Notes under the pieces: generated by a model
Database searches by the model: none
What the model was told of the DNA's origin: nothing
What the model saw: only the letters and a program-made list of their open reading frames with translations
Assembly (NCBI RefSeq): GCF_963584025.1
Contig: NC_083631.1
Location: 6,246,337-6,310,336, forward strand
Direction of reading: 5' to 3'
DNA from: Labrus mixtus
Lineage: Eukaryota; Chordata; Actinopteri; Labriformes; Labridae
DNA: 64,000 nucleotides
In this document: positions 1 through 13,156 of the stretch, piece after piece
How positions within the stretch are numbered: position 1 is the first letter of the stretch
How the letters are laid out: every line of letters begins with the position of its first letter
Made by a program: the position numbers and the translations under genes

Positions 1-1104
1 ATGTCATTTAGAAAATACAGAAAAGGAAGCATCTATAAACGAGCAAGAGCTAGTTATAGTATGTTTTTATTAAAAGCTCCAGTGAGGAGTTTTTATCTGG
101 TTATGAAACAGACTGAAATGAATACTGATGCTCTTGTATGACCTACAAACGAGATCATCAGTAAGAGGATTAACAGGGTACCTCGTGCACAGCCTATACA
201 TTCTCAGGTGCAGGTCGGCTGCAGGAACATACAATAAAAAAAATAACATATGAAGCGTGGCACCCTGAAAATGATTTTACTGTCACTTTATTGTGAGCGA
301 ACAAGGCGTATCGCCTGTAGCTTCCTCAGGTTCGCCTATAGGCCTCGTTCATTCTGTTTTGGATGGCAGGTGGTTAGCATTGAAAGTGGAAGTCAGCGCC
401 TTAATAAATAAACCACAAGCACTTACAGAACCCTCTGTGTACGTTGTATATGCTAAAGGATATCTATGATATCCAAAGCAAAGTATTTTGTAACTCAAGA
501 GTCAGTAAGCTATTGAAATGAATACTTTTACACGACAAGGCTTCGGCTTCTGATTCAGCAGACTCAGACACACTGTTTGAGGCAGCACACAACAAATTGT
601 AATAGTTGTTCTGCAGATGAGCAAGAATTTACAAGAATTGTGTATTTCTGAACATTTATTTACACTCAGATTTTAGTGGCTGCCTGACAAGACTCTTCAC
701 TCTGACATCACACGTGCATTTTTTTACTCCTTCAAGCCATATTTCCAGAGGTTTTAGATTTCCCACAATGCACTAATTAGGGTGCATCCTGTGCAGACAA
801 AATGCTTCGTTGGGGGGCTAATTTCTTCCAAACCTTTGTCACCTCGGATGAAAAGCACTTGTAAGAAAACAAGGCCCCTCTGACATTATCCCTCTTACTA
901 TTATTCATCTGAAATAAGCGCCGCGTCTCCCCTCAGGGCAACAAGGAGAGATGAATTTCAATCCTAATCAGACACTGTTTGCCTGTTTTTCGGATTGGCT
1001 GTTGTGTTCTCTCAACACTTAAAGCTGCAGCGCCTCAGGCACAGCTGACTGTGACAGGGGGCCCCCACGAGGGACCCTATGGCCGCTCCGTGGGGAGGAG
1101 CACC

Positions 1105-1207
1105 TAATCCAGGATTATTCTCTCAGACCCACAGCCAGCTGGATTAGGAGGTAGTCAGCGGAAAAGGGCACCGTCAGCACTCTTTCCTTTAGCAGCTCAG
1201 TGGATTA
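1105..1207. promoter_or_regulatory. Cluster of TAATCC/GGATTA motifs, possible enhancer
   Basis: Four copies of the K50-type homeodomain core TAATCC (or its reverse, GGATTA) lie at 1105-1110, 1112-1117, 1141-1146 and 1202-1207. The first two form a near-palindrome. OTX, PITX, CRX and GSC proteins bind this core. Clustering of four in about 100 bp in non-repetitive DNA suggests an enhancer, but that is inference and no conservation could be tested. Confidence 0.3.
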
Positions 1208-2478
1208 GAGGCGTGCAGAGACCGAAAGAGGAACAGCGAGCATCGGCCGGTCCCCTCGCAGCTCCACAGCAGCAGCACCATACATGGAGATGGAAAGAAG
1301 GGGATGGATGAGTGCGCACACATACACCAGTGAAGAGTTGATTTTTCCATTCTTGACTCTGGGTGCTCAAATATGGTGTCAGGAGATAATAGTTCCGCTT
1401 CTCAGGTGGATGGTGCTCGACTAGATTGAGGAACAGGGACATTTAAATAAAAACTGCATTGTGCAATAAAATTGTGCTTCCCTAAAGCTGCAGCCTGCCC
1501 CCACTCATTAAAGATATCTGTGAGGCAATGCCTTTTTACATTAAACAGTGTAACACATAGTGTGCCAGTGAAGAGTGTGCAAGCAGAAACTGGTTGCATT
1601 TGTATCTCTTGTGCTTGTTGTGGTCTGTGTGTGAAACCCATCGCAGCAGCAGAGCAGTGTCAGACAGCTAGTTTCTCCAGCCAATAATCAGCTGCTATTG
1701 ATCGTGAAGTAGTCAATGAGAGTATAGAGACTCAATGTGCCCTCAAAGCTGCCGCGGACGGATCGATCTGGGCCTTCTGCTGGGCCTTTGTGTGACCCGC
1801 ATAATGGAATGTGCACAGCAGCAAAGAAGTGTTTGCTATCCGCGATAAGAACAAAAGAGCATCTCTCTGTTTTTGTGTAGTGTTGGTCATATTCTGCAGG
1901 ATGTTGCAGCCTCTCAAAAACATTTTGGAGTTCATATTTATTATGCAGAAACAATTTGTTTTTCATCATGCAAAAAAAAAAAATGCACGTGTTCACCCAT
2001 AAGACCATGAGATGTATGCAACCGCATTACCTCCCCATCAAAACCACATCCTATCAACTTAATGCACAGAGAGAGGCCATATTGAAATTGCCAGGTGCCT
2101 AATTTGGTCTTTGTCGCACATAATTGAAACCACTCATCCCTCCCCCCACTGGAGGGGAGACCGAGAGAGAGAGGAAGGGAGACTGGGGGAGAGAAGAGAG
2201 AGAGATAATTGCCTTATAAGGCAGTAGGCTGTTCTGATTGTGACGTCTCATTCCCAGCACCGTGCTGGCAGATGATACGGTAAAGCCCACATCTCAAATC
2301 CATCTGCAGAAAGCTGGCTCTGCAGGCTTTGGTTTGATAGCTCCAGCTGTCTGGTTTAGAAGTGCATTTGTGTGCACATATATGTGTGTATGTGCGTGCT
2401 CGGAGGGGCCGTGGTGTGTGCATGTGTGCTGTGTTATTGACTCCTGAATTACTTCTCCGCAAGGGGGGTTTCGTTGGA

Positions 2479-2631
<153 letters not shown>

Positions 2632-5600
2632 TGGCAGGCAGGAGAACAAGGATGATGAATAGAGAGGTGTGTGTGTGTGTGTGTGTGTGTTTTCATATGT
2701 GTGTTTGGATGGAGTGGGATGCTGAGTCAGGTGGGTGATTTACAGTGTAAGTGCTGCAGTGCAGGTGGAGGAACACACATGATTTTTCTCCTCCTCTTTT
2801 TTGTATTTCTGCTCGTGTGCCACCGCCTCTCTTCCTCATTTTTTTTTGATTTCCATTTCTCCTACGATATCCCTTCCTCCCCATCTTGTTGCATCCTTCT
2901 CTGCCGCTCCCCCGCTTCCCCTCTCCATCACTATCCCTCGCCGTCTCCCTGCATCTCACTGTTCCCCTCCCCCAACCAGACAGCAGGGCTGGATGTATGT
3001 GTGTGTGTGTATGTGCATGTGTGTGTGTGTGTGTGTGTGTGTGTGAGTGTGAGTGTGTTTGCACGCTCCCAGCTGGGGGCAGCAGTAGGGAGGGATGTTC
3101 TTTGGGGAAATAGAGGACTGTATGCAGTCTGCTCCTCTTGGAAAACTGTCAGTATATCCTCTCTTCTTCTCTCTTCTCTTTGTCAACTGTGCATTTCTTC
3201 TTCTTCTCTTCTTCTTACTGTATCTAATTTCTCAATCTACTGAAAGAAAATTCCCCCTCTACCTGTCACCTCCTTCCCCTCACATCCCCCTTCCCCCTCT
3301 CTTCTTGATTTCTCTCTCCACACTGATGTGCCAGGATTTTCTTTTCCCTGTTGCTGGTGCCCTCTCAGCGTGGGCTGCTGTCCCCCACAGAGCAGGTTTT
3401 CTCCTGTCACTACACACTCCTCACAGGGTATCCTTAACCGTCTCTTTAAAGCCCACTCCTCCATTTATCTCAGATCTCCTTTTTTAAAAAAAAAATACCT
3501 CCCCCTTCCCGTTTTTTTTTTTTGTAGAAGTGCCGCAAGCTTCTTTCAATTATCTTCCCCTACCTCTCTGCGGTCGCTGGGAGACAGCTTTTCAGTGCAA
3601 ATATTTGCTTTTCATGAATATGCCATCATTAAGCACCCCTGCATAGGTGTGGGCGCAGCACAGATGAAATGTTAATTGTGACTCGGTGAGGGCCCTCTCG
3701 CACATTCCTCCCCTTGCAGGAATCTGGCAGGAGCTCAGACAGGGAACAGACGTCTGGGTCAGGGCAGGCTCAGGCAGAGAGAGAGAGCAGGGAGAGGGAG
3801 GGAGAAGGCAAGGAAGCACAGCAGTGGGAATAAGATACATAGAAGAGAAATGGAGTTAGACGCAGGCAGGGGGAAGAAAGGAAGAAAATGACATCTTGCA
3901 CCTCCGTTTGCACCATCAGTTTCCGGGCCTCCAGGTCTAACATGAACCACAGGGTTTCATCTCTTTGCACCACTTTAGCACACCACCTAAAACCCATTTT
4001 TTATACATGAACATTTCTCCAAAAGTTTCCGATACCAATTAGAACTTCCTGAATTGCTTGATCACACAAGTGCCTCACATCAGGAAATCTTTCCTGTTGA
4101 ACAAAGGGGACTCTCAGGAGGCAGGTCATGACATTAAAAGAACGCCCGTGGAAATGGCGACGAGGCACAGAGTCCCACGCTGGGGAAACAATTTTTCGCC
4201 TCTTTATCAATGCTTGACATGTCGTTCAAAAATATTCAGTGTCAATGGAGGAGCAGAGAAGAGCATGCCGCCAATTATGATCTCTGTGCCATTGCATGCA
4301 CAGAGATCACAGCATCTCTAAGTAACTAAAAAAAGGAACCAGTTATTCTTACCCCACGTCTTTGTCTCTGTTGTTTTACCTGCTCTTGATTACTGCATGG
4401 CTCTACCCTCCTATTCCCCCCCTTTGAGATGTGAATTTAATGAAACATGTGTTATTTATAAAAATGCATTATCGCTATTATTATTAAGGCCAGAAAAAAA
4501 AAAAACTGGAGTGCCTCTGCCTGAGGGAGTTCACTTGTCAATTGCAGAACAACTGGATGAAGACCAGGAGGCCGGCATGAAAAGAGGGATTAGAGTGCGT
4601 TCTCTACATGGTATCTGTTGCAAGATCGTCTTAATGTGGCGAACAGAAACGGCTTTGTTTTAGACGAGGAATGCAGCCGGTTCAGTTAAACTAGAGGCAG
4701 CCATTTCCGCTGGCATGAGGGCTTGGCTACGCTGGCAGAGCCTCTCGATGGGCCGACTATAGTCACGTGGATATGAAGTGAAGCGGTTACAGATGAACGC
4801 GGAAAGGATTTTGTCCTCAGCAGCAAAATCAGCTGATGTTTGGCTATCAGGTTTAATTTCAGTTCAAATTCAGATCCAGTGCCAGTTCAATTCTCTGACA
4901 GTGGTCACCAGACTTCCGGATAACAAGTGAGAGTGTACATGATTACTGCTCGCCTGCAAAAGGGGAGAATGTATTTATTTATTAAAGTATGTCTGTATGC
5001 TACGATAGGGAGTGACAGACAAACAAGTTAGCAAGCCTCAAACTGGTAAGGTTTTCCAAACTCTATGCCATGTTGACACTTGTGTCTTGTTTTATGCCGC
5101 GGCTTTCTTCTACGCATTTATGATGTTTGACTTCCAGGTCAAAGTCTGTGAGAACGACTAGGCCAGTTTGGGGTCGATTGAGGTATAAACATGCACAAGT
5201 AAATCAACCCCGGGGCACAATATCTAGATGTATTAGTACGACTTCAGGAAATTCAACTTACAAGGATTTCAGTAGGACTTAAATATATGTGATTAACACA
5301 ATAAATCAACTTTAACATAGGATACAGATGATGTTCATGAACCAGTGATGATGGGTTTTACAAAGTAAAGGTACAACCAAAGCTGCAAAGTCAAAACAAG
5401 TACCTTTTAGTCCCTAGTACTTACTTAAATAAGATCCTGGTCTCTGCAGTGGAAGTGAAAAAGTCTGGGGTGAAACTGAATTTAAGATGACATAATTTTT
5501 TTAAATTTAAATCAAAATGTTTATTTTTAACCAAGCAGCCTGAAGAAGAACAGCTCTGTAGATGCAATACACAATTAGATGAAACTTGTGCAGACAGAAA

Positions 5601-5857
5601 GACGTTAGCCTATACTTCCTGTTTCCCCTTTTTATTTTTACATCACTTCCTTCAGATTGGCGGCTGAGAACAAGTGTGAAATTGCAGCTGCAGACAGACA
5701 GGGTGCAGTCACATGGCTTCTGGACAACATGATGTGAGTTAGTCACACCAGGACAGAGAAGAGGACAGAAGTGGCAAAAACACATTCTCTACTCCAGAAG
5801 AAGTTCAACGACTTGTGTTAAAAAGACCGATGAATTCAGAAGCACCAAATCCAATTC

Positions 5858-5887
5858 TTTACTCAACTTTACTCAACTTTACTCAAC
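5858..5887. repeat. Three perfect tandem copies of a 10-bp unit
   Basis: The unit TTTACTCAAC is repeated three times head to tail. It is a small young tandem repeat with no apparent function. Confidence 0.85.
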
Positions 5888-7443
5888 TGAGAAAAGTACA
5901 GCAATCAAAATGTACTCAGAGTATAAAAGTAAGAAGGACATGTCTGTCAACTGTGCAAAGCAGGCTGAACTCATCACCTTTGGGAGACTAAATTCAAATA
6001 ACTATAACTTCAAATAATAGAGCATAAGAGAACAATATACTGACAATATCGTGAACAGTAATGGTGTGCATTAATTCACAACTGAGTTGTCATGTTGTTC
6101 TGAATCTGCTCTAAAGATGTCTGCAATGTGGGCTTGTTTATTTCCTCCCTCTGTTCCTATAAGTTCAATTGTTTTTTTTGGTCTTGTAATGTATTTTTCT
6201 CTCTTTTTCCATTTTTGAATTTCATGTTACATCTGTTGTGGCTGAAGTGTACTGATGTTTTCCCCAAGGAATCATCTTCTCTACGTGTTATTGATCCGTC
6301 CATGTAGTTTATATCTGTCTTGATGATATTGTGCAAAATGAGAAATAACCAGAACTCTCTTAAATTACAGCTGTTTTTTATGTGAAGAGTTGAGAGTTCT
6401 GATTTTTGTGTTCAAGTGTACGGGCTGAAAGCAGAAGCTTCTGCTGAATGAGACCAGTTTGATATGTTGTTGCTTCTTGTTGTGTTCACCTCGCTGTCGT
6501 CTCATTTCACACGTTTGTTTTTCACACACTGAGGAGAGACATTGACGGGAAGATGCCCCATTTTTTCCTCCAAGCCTCCACTGAAACACACAACACTTGT
6601 GTGGATGCCTGCTTGGATGGAAACTCTCCAATTTCCCCCTTTTTTTTTTTTTTATTCTATTCTTTGCTCACTCACTCTCATCTCATTCTGCGACGATCCC
6701 TCTTTTCTCCACCGCTGTCATCCACAATCCGACGTGAGACCGTCATGTGCTTGTGCTGCAGGTGTGCAGATAAAAAAGATGCTTTCTTGTCCTCGTTATC
6801 CTCCGTTTAATCCGTCTGCTTCCACCCTAAAGCATCCTCCTCTCCTCTCCTCTCCTCCTCTGCTCTGTCCTTGTTTCTTTTCCACAGGTGAATTCTTCTG
6901 CACCCTCCTTCCTTTGTCTCTCGTCTCCCCCCCGTCCCCCCCCTCTCTCTGCCTGCTGTTTCCCAAAGAACTCAACCTGTTATCGGCGGGTCTATGAATA
7001 GCACAGGGTTGGAGCTGCGACCCACTCACCTCCCTGACAGAGCTCATGTCTTATGCATTGGCCCTGCATGTACAATCTCTCCAGTGCTGTAGTTCTGCTG
7101 CTACCACAACAAGACTCATAGCAGCATATTCCTGAGATTCAATAACCAAATGTTTAATACTGGATTGATTCAAGGCACTGTAACCCCTTTTGTACATTAA
7201 CTCCTTATAATCTATAGACATTTTACGGACATTCAGGTCCTGACATTTTCAGGAAAGGCCTTAAATCGGGAAATGTTTCAGCCACACTCTTAAAACTCTA
7301 AATTTAGGGATGAATAAACATTTGGAAAACATGATGTAGACAACAGAGATGAGCAGTAAAGCGAATAAAGCAGAGAAACTCAAACTAGACAATGCTGTCA
7401 ACGCGCTCGCTTGTGTTCCAGGGTATTACCTGCTGTGTTCACT

Positions 7444-7788
7444 GTGTTGTAGTCAAATCCACACTAACCGAGACCAAGACACCCCGATACCAGAGTCCCC
7501 CGAGACAGAGACAAGACCAAGACATTGAGGGATCGAGACCGATTCAATAATACATACAAGTTATTTGTTCTTTTAAAGAGAGGCGTTTTCCTCCCAATCA
7601 CAGTAATGACGTGGAAATAATCAGTGGTGGTCTTGACCGGTCTTGATTTAAAATCTGGAGTCTGCCCAGTCTGAGACCGAGACAAGACCGAGTAAAAATG
7701 CTTTTGATTCCCAGACGAGACCGAGACCTTCAAAAGGTGGTGTCGAGACTGGTCTTGAGACCCAGACTGGTTTTGAGTATTACAACAC
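7444..7788. mobile_element. MITE-like element with imperfect terminal inverted repeats
   Basis: The segment starts GTGTTGTAGT and ends ATTACAACAC, which are near-exact inverted termini. Internally it is rich in GAGACC/AAGAC words at the left and GGTCTTGAGAC-type words at the right, so the two ends pair imperfectly over about 40-50 bp. No transposase frame is present. This matches a familiar class of short non-autonomous, foldback-like repeats in teleost genomes. The family name cannot be assigned from sequence alone. No clear target-site duplication was found, so it is probably old. Confidence 0.6.
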
Positions 7789-9529
7789 ATCAGCTCACCT
7801 GGACTTTGTGGACTTCTTTACTCAGACGCTGGCAGGAAAAAAAGTCTGCTTTAAAGTCAGGATGAAAAGATTTTCACAATTGCAGGCAACAAATGTCCCT
7901 CTTCTGCGCAATGTGAGAAACATTTTAACCGTGCAAAGTAAAAGGACTCGCCAGTGTATCAAATGTCTCTCAGCTTATACTTGTTCTAGTGTTTCAAATA
8001 CATAAGCCAGACGTGGCCATCAAACAAGTAGGAGGTGTTTTTTTTAGAGCATCTCCTCTTCTTGCATTATTTGTAACGGATAGGAATAAATGAATGTTTC
8101 AACACATTGATCAAAGAGTCAGCTGTACAGCAGAAAGCCCACGACAGTAACAATGTGAGTCTCCTTCTTCTTACTGTCAGACTTTGGGGCGATCTCAGTA
8201 TCCAGGATGTTTTTCTCATTCTTCACTGGAGACACCATCCATGTTTAAATCATACTCATTATGGCGTCTAGCGCTAGAGCAATGATGACTTGTAGAAGTC
8301 ATCTGAAAGTCTTAAAGTCAGGGTGGACATTCAGTTCACATCTGCATCCAACCTGGACAACGTCTGAACACTTGAGTAGTGTTGTGCATGTTGTGAAAGC
8401 AGCTTATATCACACGTCTCTCGGCCAATATACAGCAGAGAGGTAACGTGCTGAATTTGGGTTTCTCCATCTTTCTGCTGCTCTTGAGATGAAAAAGAAGA
8501 TAAAACATGCTTATAAATAATTGCACTCATTTGCATTCTGCACCACTCACCAGCACATACTGTATATTCATTTTTAAGATCGCAGCTCAGGAGTCAGAGC
8601 GTCGTGCGCACACAGATGCAGCACTGAGATAAGCGCCCGCTGCCGTCGATGCCATCGTTCCTCCTGCTTTTTGCTCCTGGAAATTCAGTCGAAGCAAGAT
8701 GCCTATTTCCCCAACACTGAAACCTGTTTACAAAGCAGTGAGTGGCTGCATCATCCTCCCAGTGTTTCTCCTCCACACCACGGCTCCAATAATACACCAG
8801 GGACAAGGAGCTTAGCAGTGACAGCCCCAAATCCCTCTTTCCACAGCACTGATTTCTGGATTAAGGAGGGGGAGATTTCCACACCTCTGAATTGTATTGT
8901 GTTATGGGGATCATACATCTTTTCATGCATCTTTTCTTCTGCGCTGTGCATCGAAATGGGAGCGTTTCCTTATTTACACAGATTTAGAGCGATTCTGGAT
9001 GAGGCACATGGCGCCGGAACATGGAAGAGGCTGGATGCATGCAGGGAGAAGGTGGAGAATAAGAGTGATTATTGTGGTAAAGCCCTTTCATGGAGGGATT
9101 TTTTGAAGCGCCACAATAAACAGAACACCTAAACAGAGGGCTTCTGATTATTTTGGTTCCTGAAAAGCATGTTCCCTCCAGGCAGGGTGGATTTCTTTCT
9201 GTCTCCTGCAGTGATAAATGGAAGTTCTTTCATTACTTTGACGGATGAGGTTTCCATATAAAGGTTGGGAATTTTATCATTCCAGTGCGATAATACCTCC
9301 CTTCTCCTTGCCTCCTTTTCCTCCTCCACTTCTCGTCCACTCCTTTTTTTCCTCCTCTCTCTCTCTCTCACTCCTGTGCTCCTACTCGAGGCCTTCGTCA
9401 TTTTTCCCCTCATTCCTCTACCAAACATTGTTTTGACTTTTCAGGTTCCGCATTCCTCCACACGGCATACCGACCTAGCCATCGGACCGTCAGAGGAATT
9501 CCTGGCCTGTGATTATCCACTCATATTTC

Positions 9530-9533
<4 letters not shown>

Positions 9534-9611
<78 letters not shown>
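9534..9611. repeat. (CA)n microsatellite, about 39 units
   Basis: An uninterrupted CA run of about 78 bp, preceded by TCT and followed by AGGGGGC. Confidence 0.95.
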
Positions 9612-9949
9612 GGGGGCAATAAATTAATGGAATGGGCTGTTCTCTTTTATTACAGCTAGAGAAAGGTTTATTGTTTCTTGTTGTTGGGGCTTGAATTGAT
9701 TTACTGATACATTCCAAAATGTCTAAATGCCATTGATCGGCCTCTGAGCGATCAATCTGCAGAAATTCACATTTTTTCCACAGATGCTGTGTGGCAAGAT
9801 GATCATGTTTGATGTTGGTGTGTGCGTGTGTATGTGTGTGTGTGTGTGTGTGTGCATAGTGGTGCTGTAATTTTCTCCTTTGTGAGCCAAATTAAACACA
9901 GCTTCATTGCCTGTTTGTTTTACATTTACTGAGAAATTAACTTCTGAGG

Positions 9950-10040
9950 AGCGATTAATTAGATGCCGGAAATGATGAAGATGAAAATCAATCATCAAGT
10001 GAAATTTAGCCCGTAATGCAGCTGCAGATATGTGTTCCTA
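9950..10040. promoter_or_regulatory. AT-rich patch with PBX-HOX-type site
   Basis: ATCAATCA (reverse TGATTGAT) at 9987-9994 is the canonical PBX-HOX composite site. ATTAATTA-like words lie just upstream (about 9954-9961) and TAATTA-like words downstream near 10,040. This may be an enhancer fragment, on motif evidence only. Confidence 0.22.
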
Positions 10041-10169
10041 ATTATGGAAAAAAAACACACAATTTTGTCAGGAAAAACAGTAATTTTTGGCCTGAATGAA
10101 TAAATAAATTAAAGCAGTTCATGTATCTAGAGCAGACACATTATTGCACGCACACAAACACAAGCACAA

Positions 10170-10175
<6 letters not shown>

Positions 10176-10222
<47 letters not shown>
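10176..10222. repeat. (CA)n microsatellite
   Basis: A CA run preceded by degenerate CAAACA/CACATA units. Confidence 0.92.
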
Positions 10223-10223
<1 letters not shown>

Positions 10224-11858
10224 CCTACCAGTTGGCAGAGGGTGTTAATTGTGTTGGGCCTCAGGGCAAAAATAACATTGCACCAAAGACAGACAGACCG
10301 AGTGTTCTCTGTCTTTCAGCAGCCCACGCCTTTCTATGGAGACAAAACGACACATTCATGTTAGAGTAATAAAACACACTTTGTGCCTCCTTCATTAAGA
10401 CAAACAGAACCCACTCATTACATCGCACTTGCATTATGGGAAAAGATATTTATACGATTCCTTTTGTTCAAATGTTCCTCCTTCTCTATTTTAAAAGCCA
10501 ATATCCCCCGGTGATTCCAAGTAGACAGTGTTTGCATGACTGTAAGACTGTTAATTGCTAATTAGGCTGGTGTAGCATCAGACCCCTGTGTGAGGTGATA
10601 GCACTGTGTCGGTGAACACAGAATAATTACAATGAGAGGTGTTGTGGGCGCGTGTCGGCATCTGCTCCCTGCGTGGCTGGAGAGGCTCAAAGACGTGTGA
10701 CAGGGTTTGCACGGCCGTATTTGTGCAAATTTAGAAACGGGGATACGATTCACGAGTCGTTTGCAGCACAGATTACACAGAAAATGTAATTGTTTACCGC
10801 ATAAACTACATTTTCTCTCCTTTACATTATTATTATTATTTCATATGAAACGCGTAATGTGACCTTTAAAGCACATTTTGCCTACATTTCTTTGGGACCT
10901 TTAAAGATTTAGTGTCAATGATAAGTAAATTAAGCTTTTACCTGAAGAAATCACAAGAGGAAGAATCAAATCAGAATCTGTTTGCAAACCAGACGTACAA
11001 CTAGTTGTCTTAAAATAGAAACAAGGCATGTAAAACATCAAATGCTCCATAAGTGTATTTGCTGTATAACAATGACTGCAGTTTGTGCTGGAACATGCAG
11101 GATGTCATCTGAGTGTGTAAATGTTTACGCATGACATTCAGAGACAGTGTGCAATTAACAGAGATAATAATCCAGAGATGAACTAATTGGATGTTTGGGG
11201 AAAAACCCCAGCCATATTTGTGTAAACACACAAACCCTCAGTATGTCAGCAGAGGATCAGGATGCATTGTGAGTGTAAAGGAATAAATGGAAAAGAGAGG
11301 AAAACCCCCCGAAACATGTCTGTTTGGTGTCAACATATTTCATGGCCACGGTGCACAACGTGCTGCATACTGTCCTGCTCATGTTGTTTCTCATTCCAGA
11401 GACAGCTTAACCTATATGTCATTTTAAAAAGTGTGTATGTTCGTGTGTGTGTGTGTGCATGAGAGAAAGGCAGATAAAATGTGACAGGACTTATGTAAAG
11501 CTAAGCACACAACACCCCCAAAAATGTAAACAAAGGAGATCTTAAAGAGTCAGAATTAATAAAAGGTCACCAATAATAATAAGCAGTGCACCGCTGTTTT
11601 GTATTTCTCATGCTACACAAACATAATCACACACATCCCCCGACATTCTTCTTTTCTCGCCGCCCATGTGGAGCATGCGTCTGAGGTCTGGGCCTGCAGC
11701 GTGTCTGTGGGTAGAACTGTTCAGAAAACACATGTTGGTCTAATGGATTTAATATGGTTGTAAATTACAGTCAACAGAGTGCTGGAGCATCAGTGCCACT
11801 CGCACAGAAATGAACGCTACACAAGGGCCTTTAAACGCTGTATTCAAGCTTTATCAGT

Positions 11859-11859
<1 letters not shown>

Positions 11860-11915
<56 letters not shown>
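11860..11915. repeat. (TG)n microsatellite
   Basis: An uninterrupted TG run of about 56 bp. Confidence 0.93.
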
Positions 11916-11917
<2 letters not shown>

Positions 11918-12449
11918 CAGTAGACTAAGCGTGTGTATTTTAAAGCCAGCTTTTTTTGCTCTTTTTTATTTCCCTCTTATGACTTCCTTCCTATCAAACA
12001 TTTGATGCTTTGTCTCAGTATAGAGTATATGAGTTTCTTTTGGTTGACAGAAGAAGGCGTTTTAAGATTTTCTGGAGAATTGTGCTGTGCATTTTGTTAA
12101 ACTGTCGGACACATCTTTAGACATTAACCATTTTAAAAAAATGCAGAATAATCCTGAAGTTATTATCAGAAATCCTACATGTGTGCATTTCTCCACATGT
12201 CGAAATTAATAACCAATATTCACTTATACTGAAGGAAGGTTTGGGGGCTTCCTGAGCTGCAGTGAGCAACAATAGTCTGTTCAGGTCAGCAATACTCTCA
12301 TTTAAACTGGAGCCTTTAGTTGGTTTAGAGGATTTTAAAAGCAGGATAAAGGATCATTTGACTGCTGTATGCACATGTTTCTCTGCTTAACGCTTGGTAT
12401 TTGTAAGTCGATTAAATATTTGTTGATTTGTCTGTCTTTTGTTCTAGAT

Positions 12450-13156
12450 TTCACACCTTAACTCGAGAGTGACATGCATTTAATTATATACGAGTTGCAT
12501 TTAAAGTCACTACAGGCCAGGCTGTAAGCATGAACAGATGCACGTAAAAGTTCAAAATGTGGTCAGACTTCTGCAAACATTTGTCTTTTATGCTGCTGTA
12601 AAGAGATCCCGTATCTCAACGGGAATATTTTCCTGGTAAATACATTTCAAATTAGACAGTGCACGTCCTTTCCCAGCAATATATAATGCAAGAGTGAATT
12701 TATGCACCTCTGCCATGTTTGCACGCAGGTGTGTCTGTGTGTACAAATGAGTGTGTGTGTGTGCGTTTAAGCTGTTGATCTTGCGAGTGGTGGAAGCATG
12801 CAGGCAGATTTGAACCCGCGCCTCTGCCTCATTAGGCCTGCCTCTGTTGCCATGGTTGTCTATTAGAGCAGTGGAGATTAAAGACTGATTTGCATGTGAA
12901 AGAGGAGAGTGGTTAAAGAGAGAGTGAGAGGGAGAGAGAGATGCTGCACTCCACTGCTCTCTTCTCACATTCTGGAGGAGAGGGTCAGATTGGGCAAAGG
13001 CAAATGTTTGCAGAAGTTTGACCACATTTTGAACTTTTGCGTGCATCTGTTCATGCCTACAGCTTGGCCTCCGTTTTGCAGGTCAACTTTAAATGCAACT
13101 CGTATACAGAAGTCGTAGACAGTGAAATGCATGTCACTCTTTAGCTGAGGTGTGAA
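12450..13156. repeat. Large inverted repeat, arms of about 141 and 162 bp
   Basis: The left arm 12,450-12,590 is the reverse complement of the right arm 12,995-13,156, with about 404 bp between them. Read inward, both arms run from TTCACACCT through GTGACATGCATTT, TATACGAGTTGCATTTAAAG, CATGAACAGATGCACG and CAAAATGTGGTCA to CTGCAAACATTTG. The inner 75 bp of each arm differ at about five positions, all transitions. The right arm carries two extra segments of roughly 10-13 bp. The spacer contains a short TG tract and a GA-rich run. It could be a foldback transposon remnant or an inverted local duplication. I do not recognise the family. Confidence 0.85.

Larger units (their letters stand above)
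7789..12449. other. Intergenic DNA between MITE and inverted repeat
   Basis: No supported gene. Contents include an 8-bp-stem hairpin at 8284-8303, CT-rich DNA at about 9.30-9.42 kb, a (CA)n tract at 9.53-9.61 kb, short TG at about 9.82-9.85 kb, (CA)n at 10.18-10.22 kb, (TG)n at 11.86-11.92 kb, and AT-rich stretches with TAATTA-type words near 9.95-10.03 and 10.55 kb. The open frames seen are not recognisable proteins. Confidence 0.6.

Noticed and set aside
8284..8303. A perfect 8-bp stem with a 4-nt loop
   Set aside because: Too short to be a microRNA precursor, and a stem of this size is expected by chance in 64 kb.
12800..12830. A B-box-like GGGTTCAAATC on the minus strand in the inverted-repeat spacer
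   Set aside because: No matching A box or cloverleaf could be found at tRNA spacing, so a tRNA gene or SINE is not supported.
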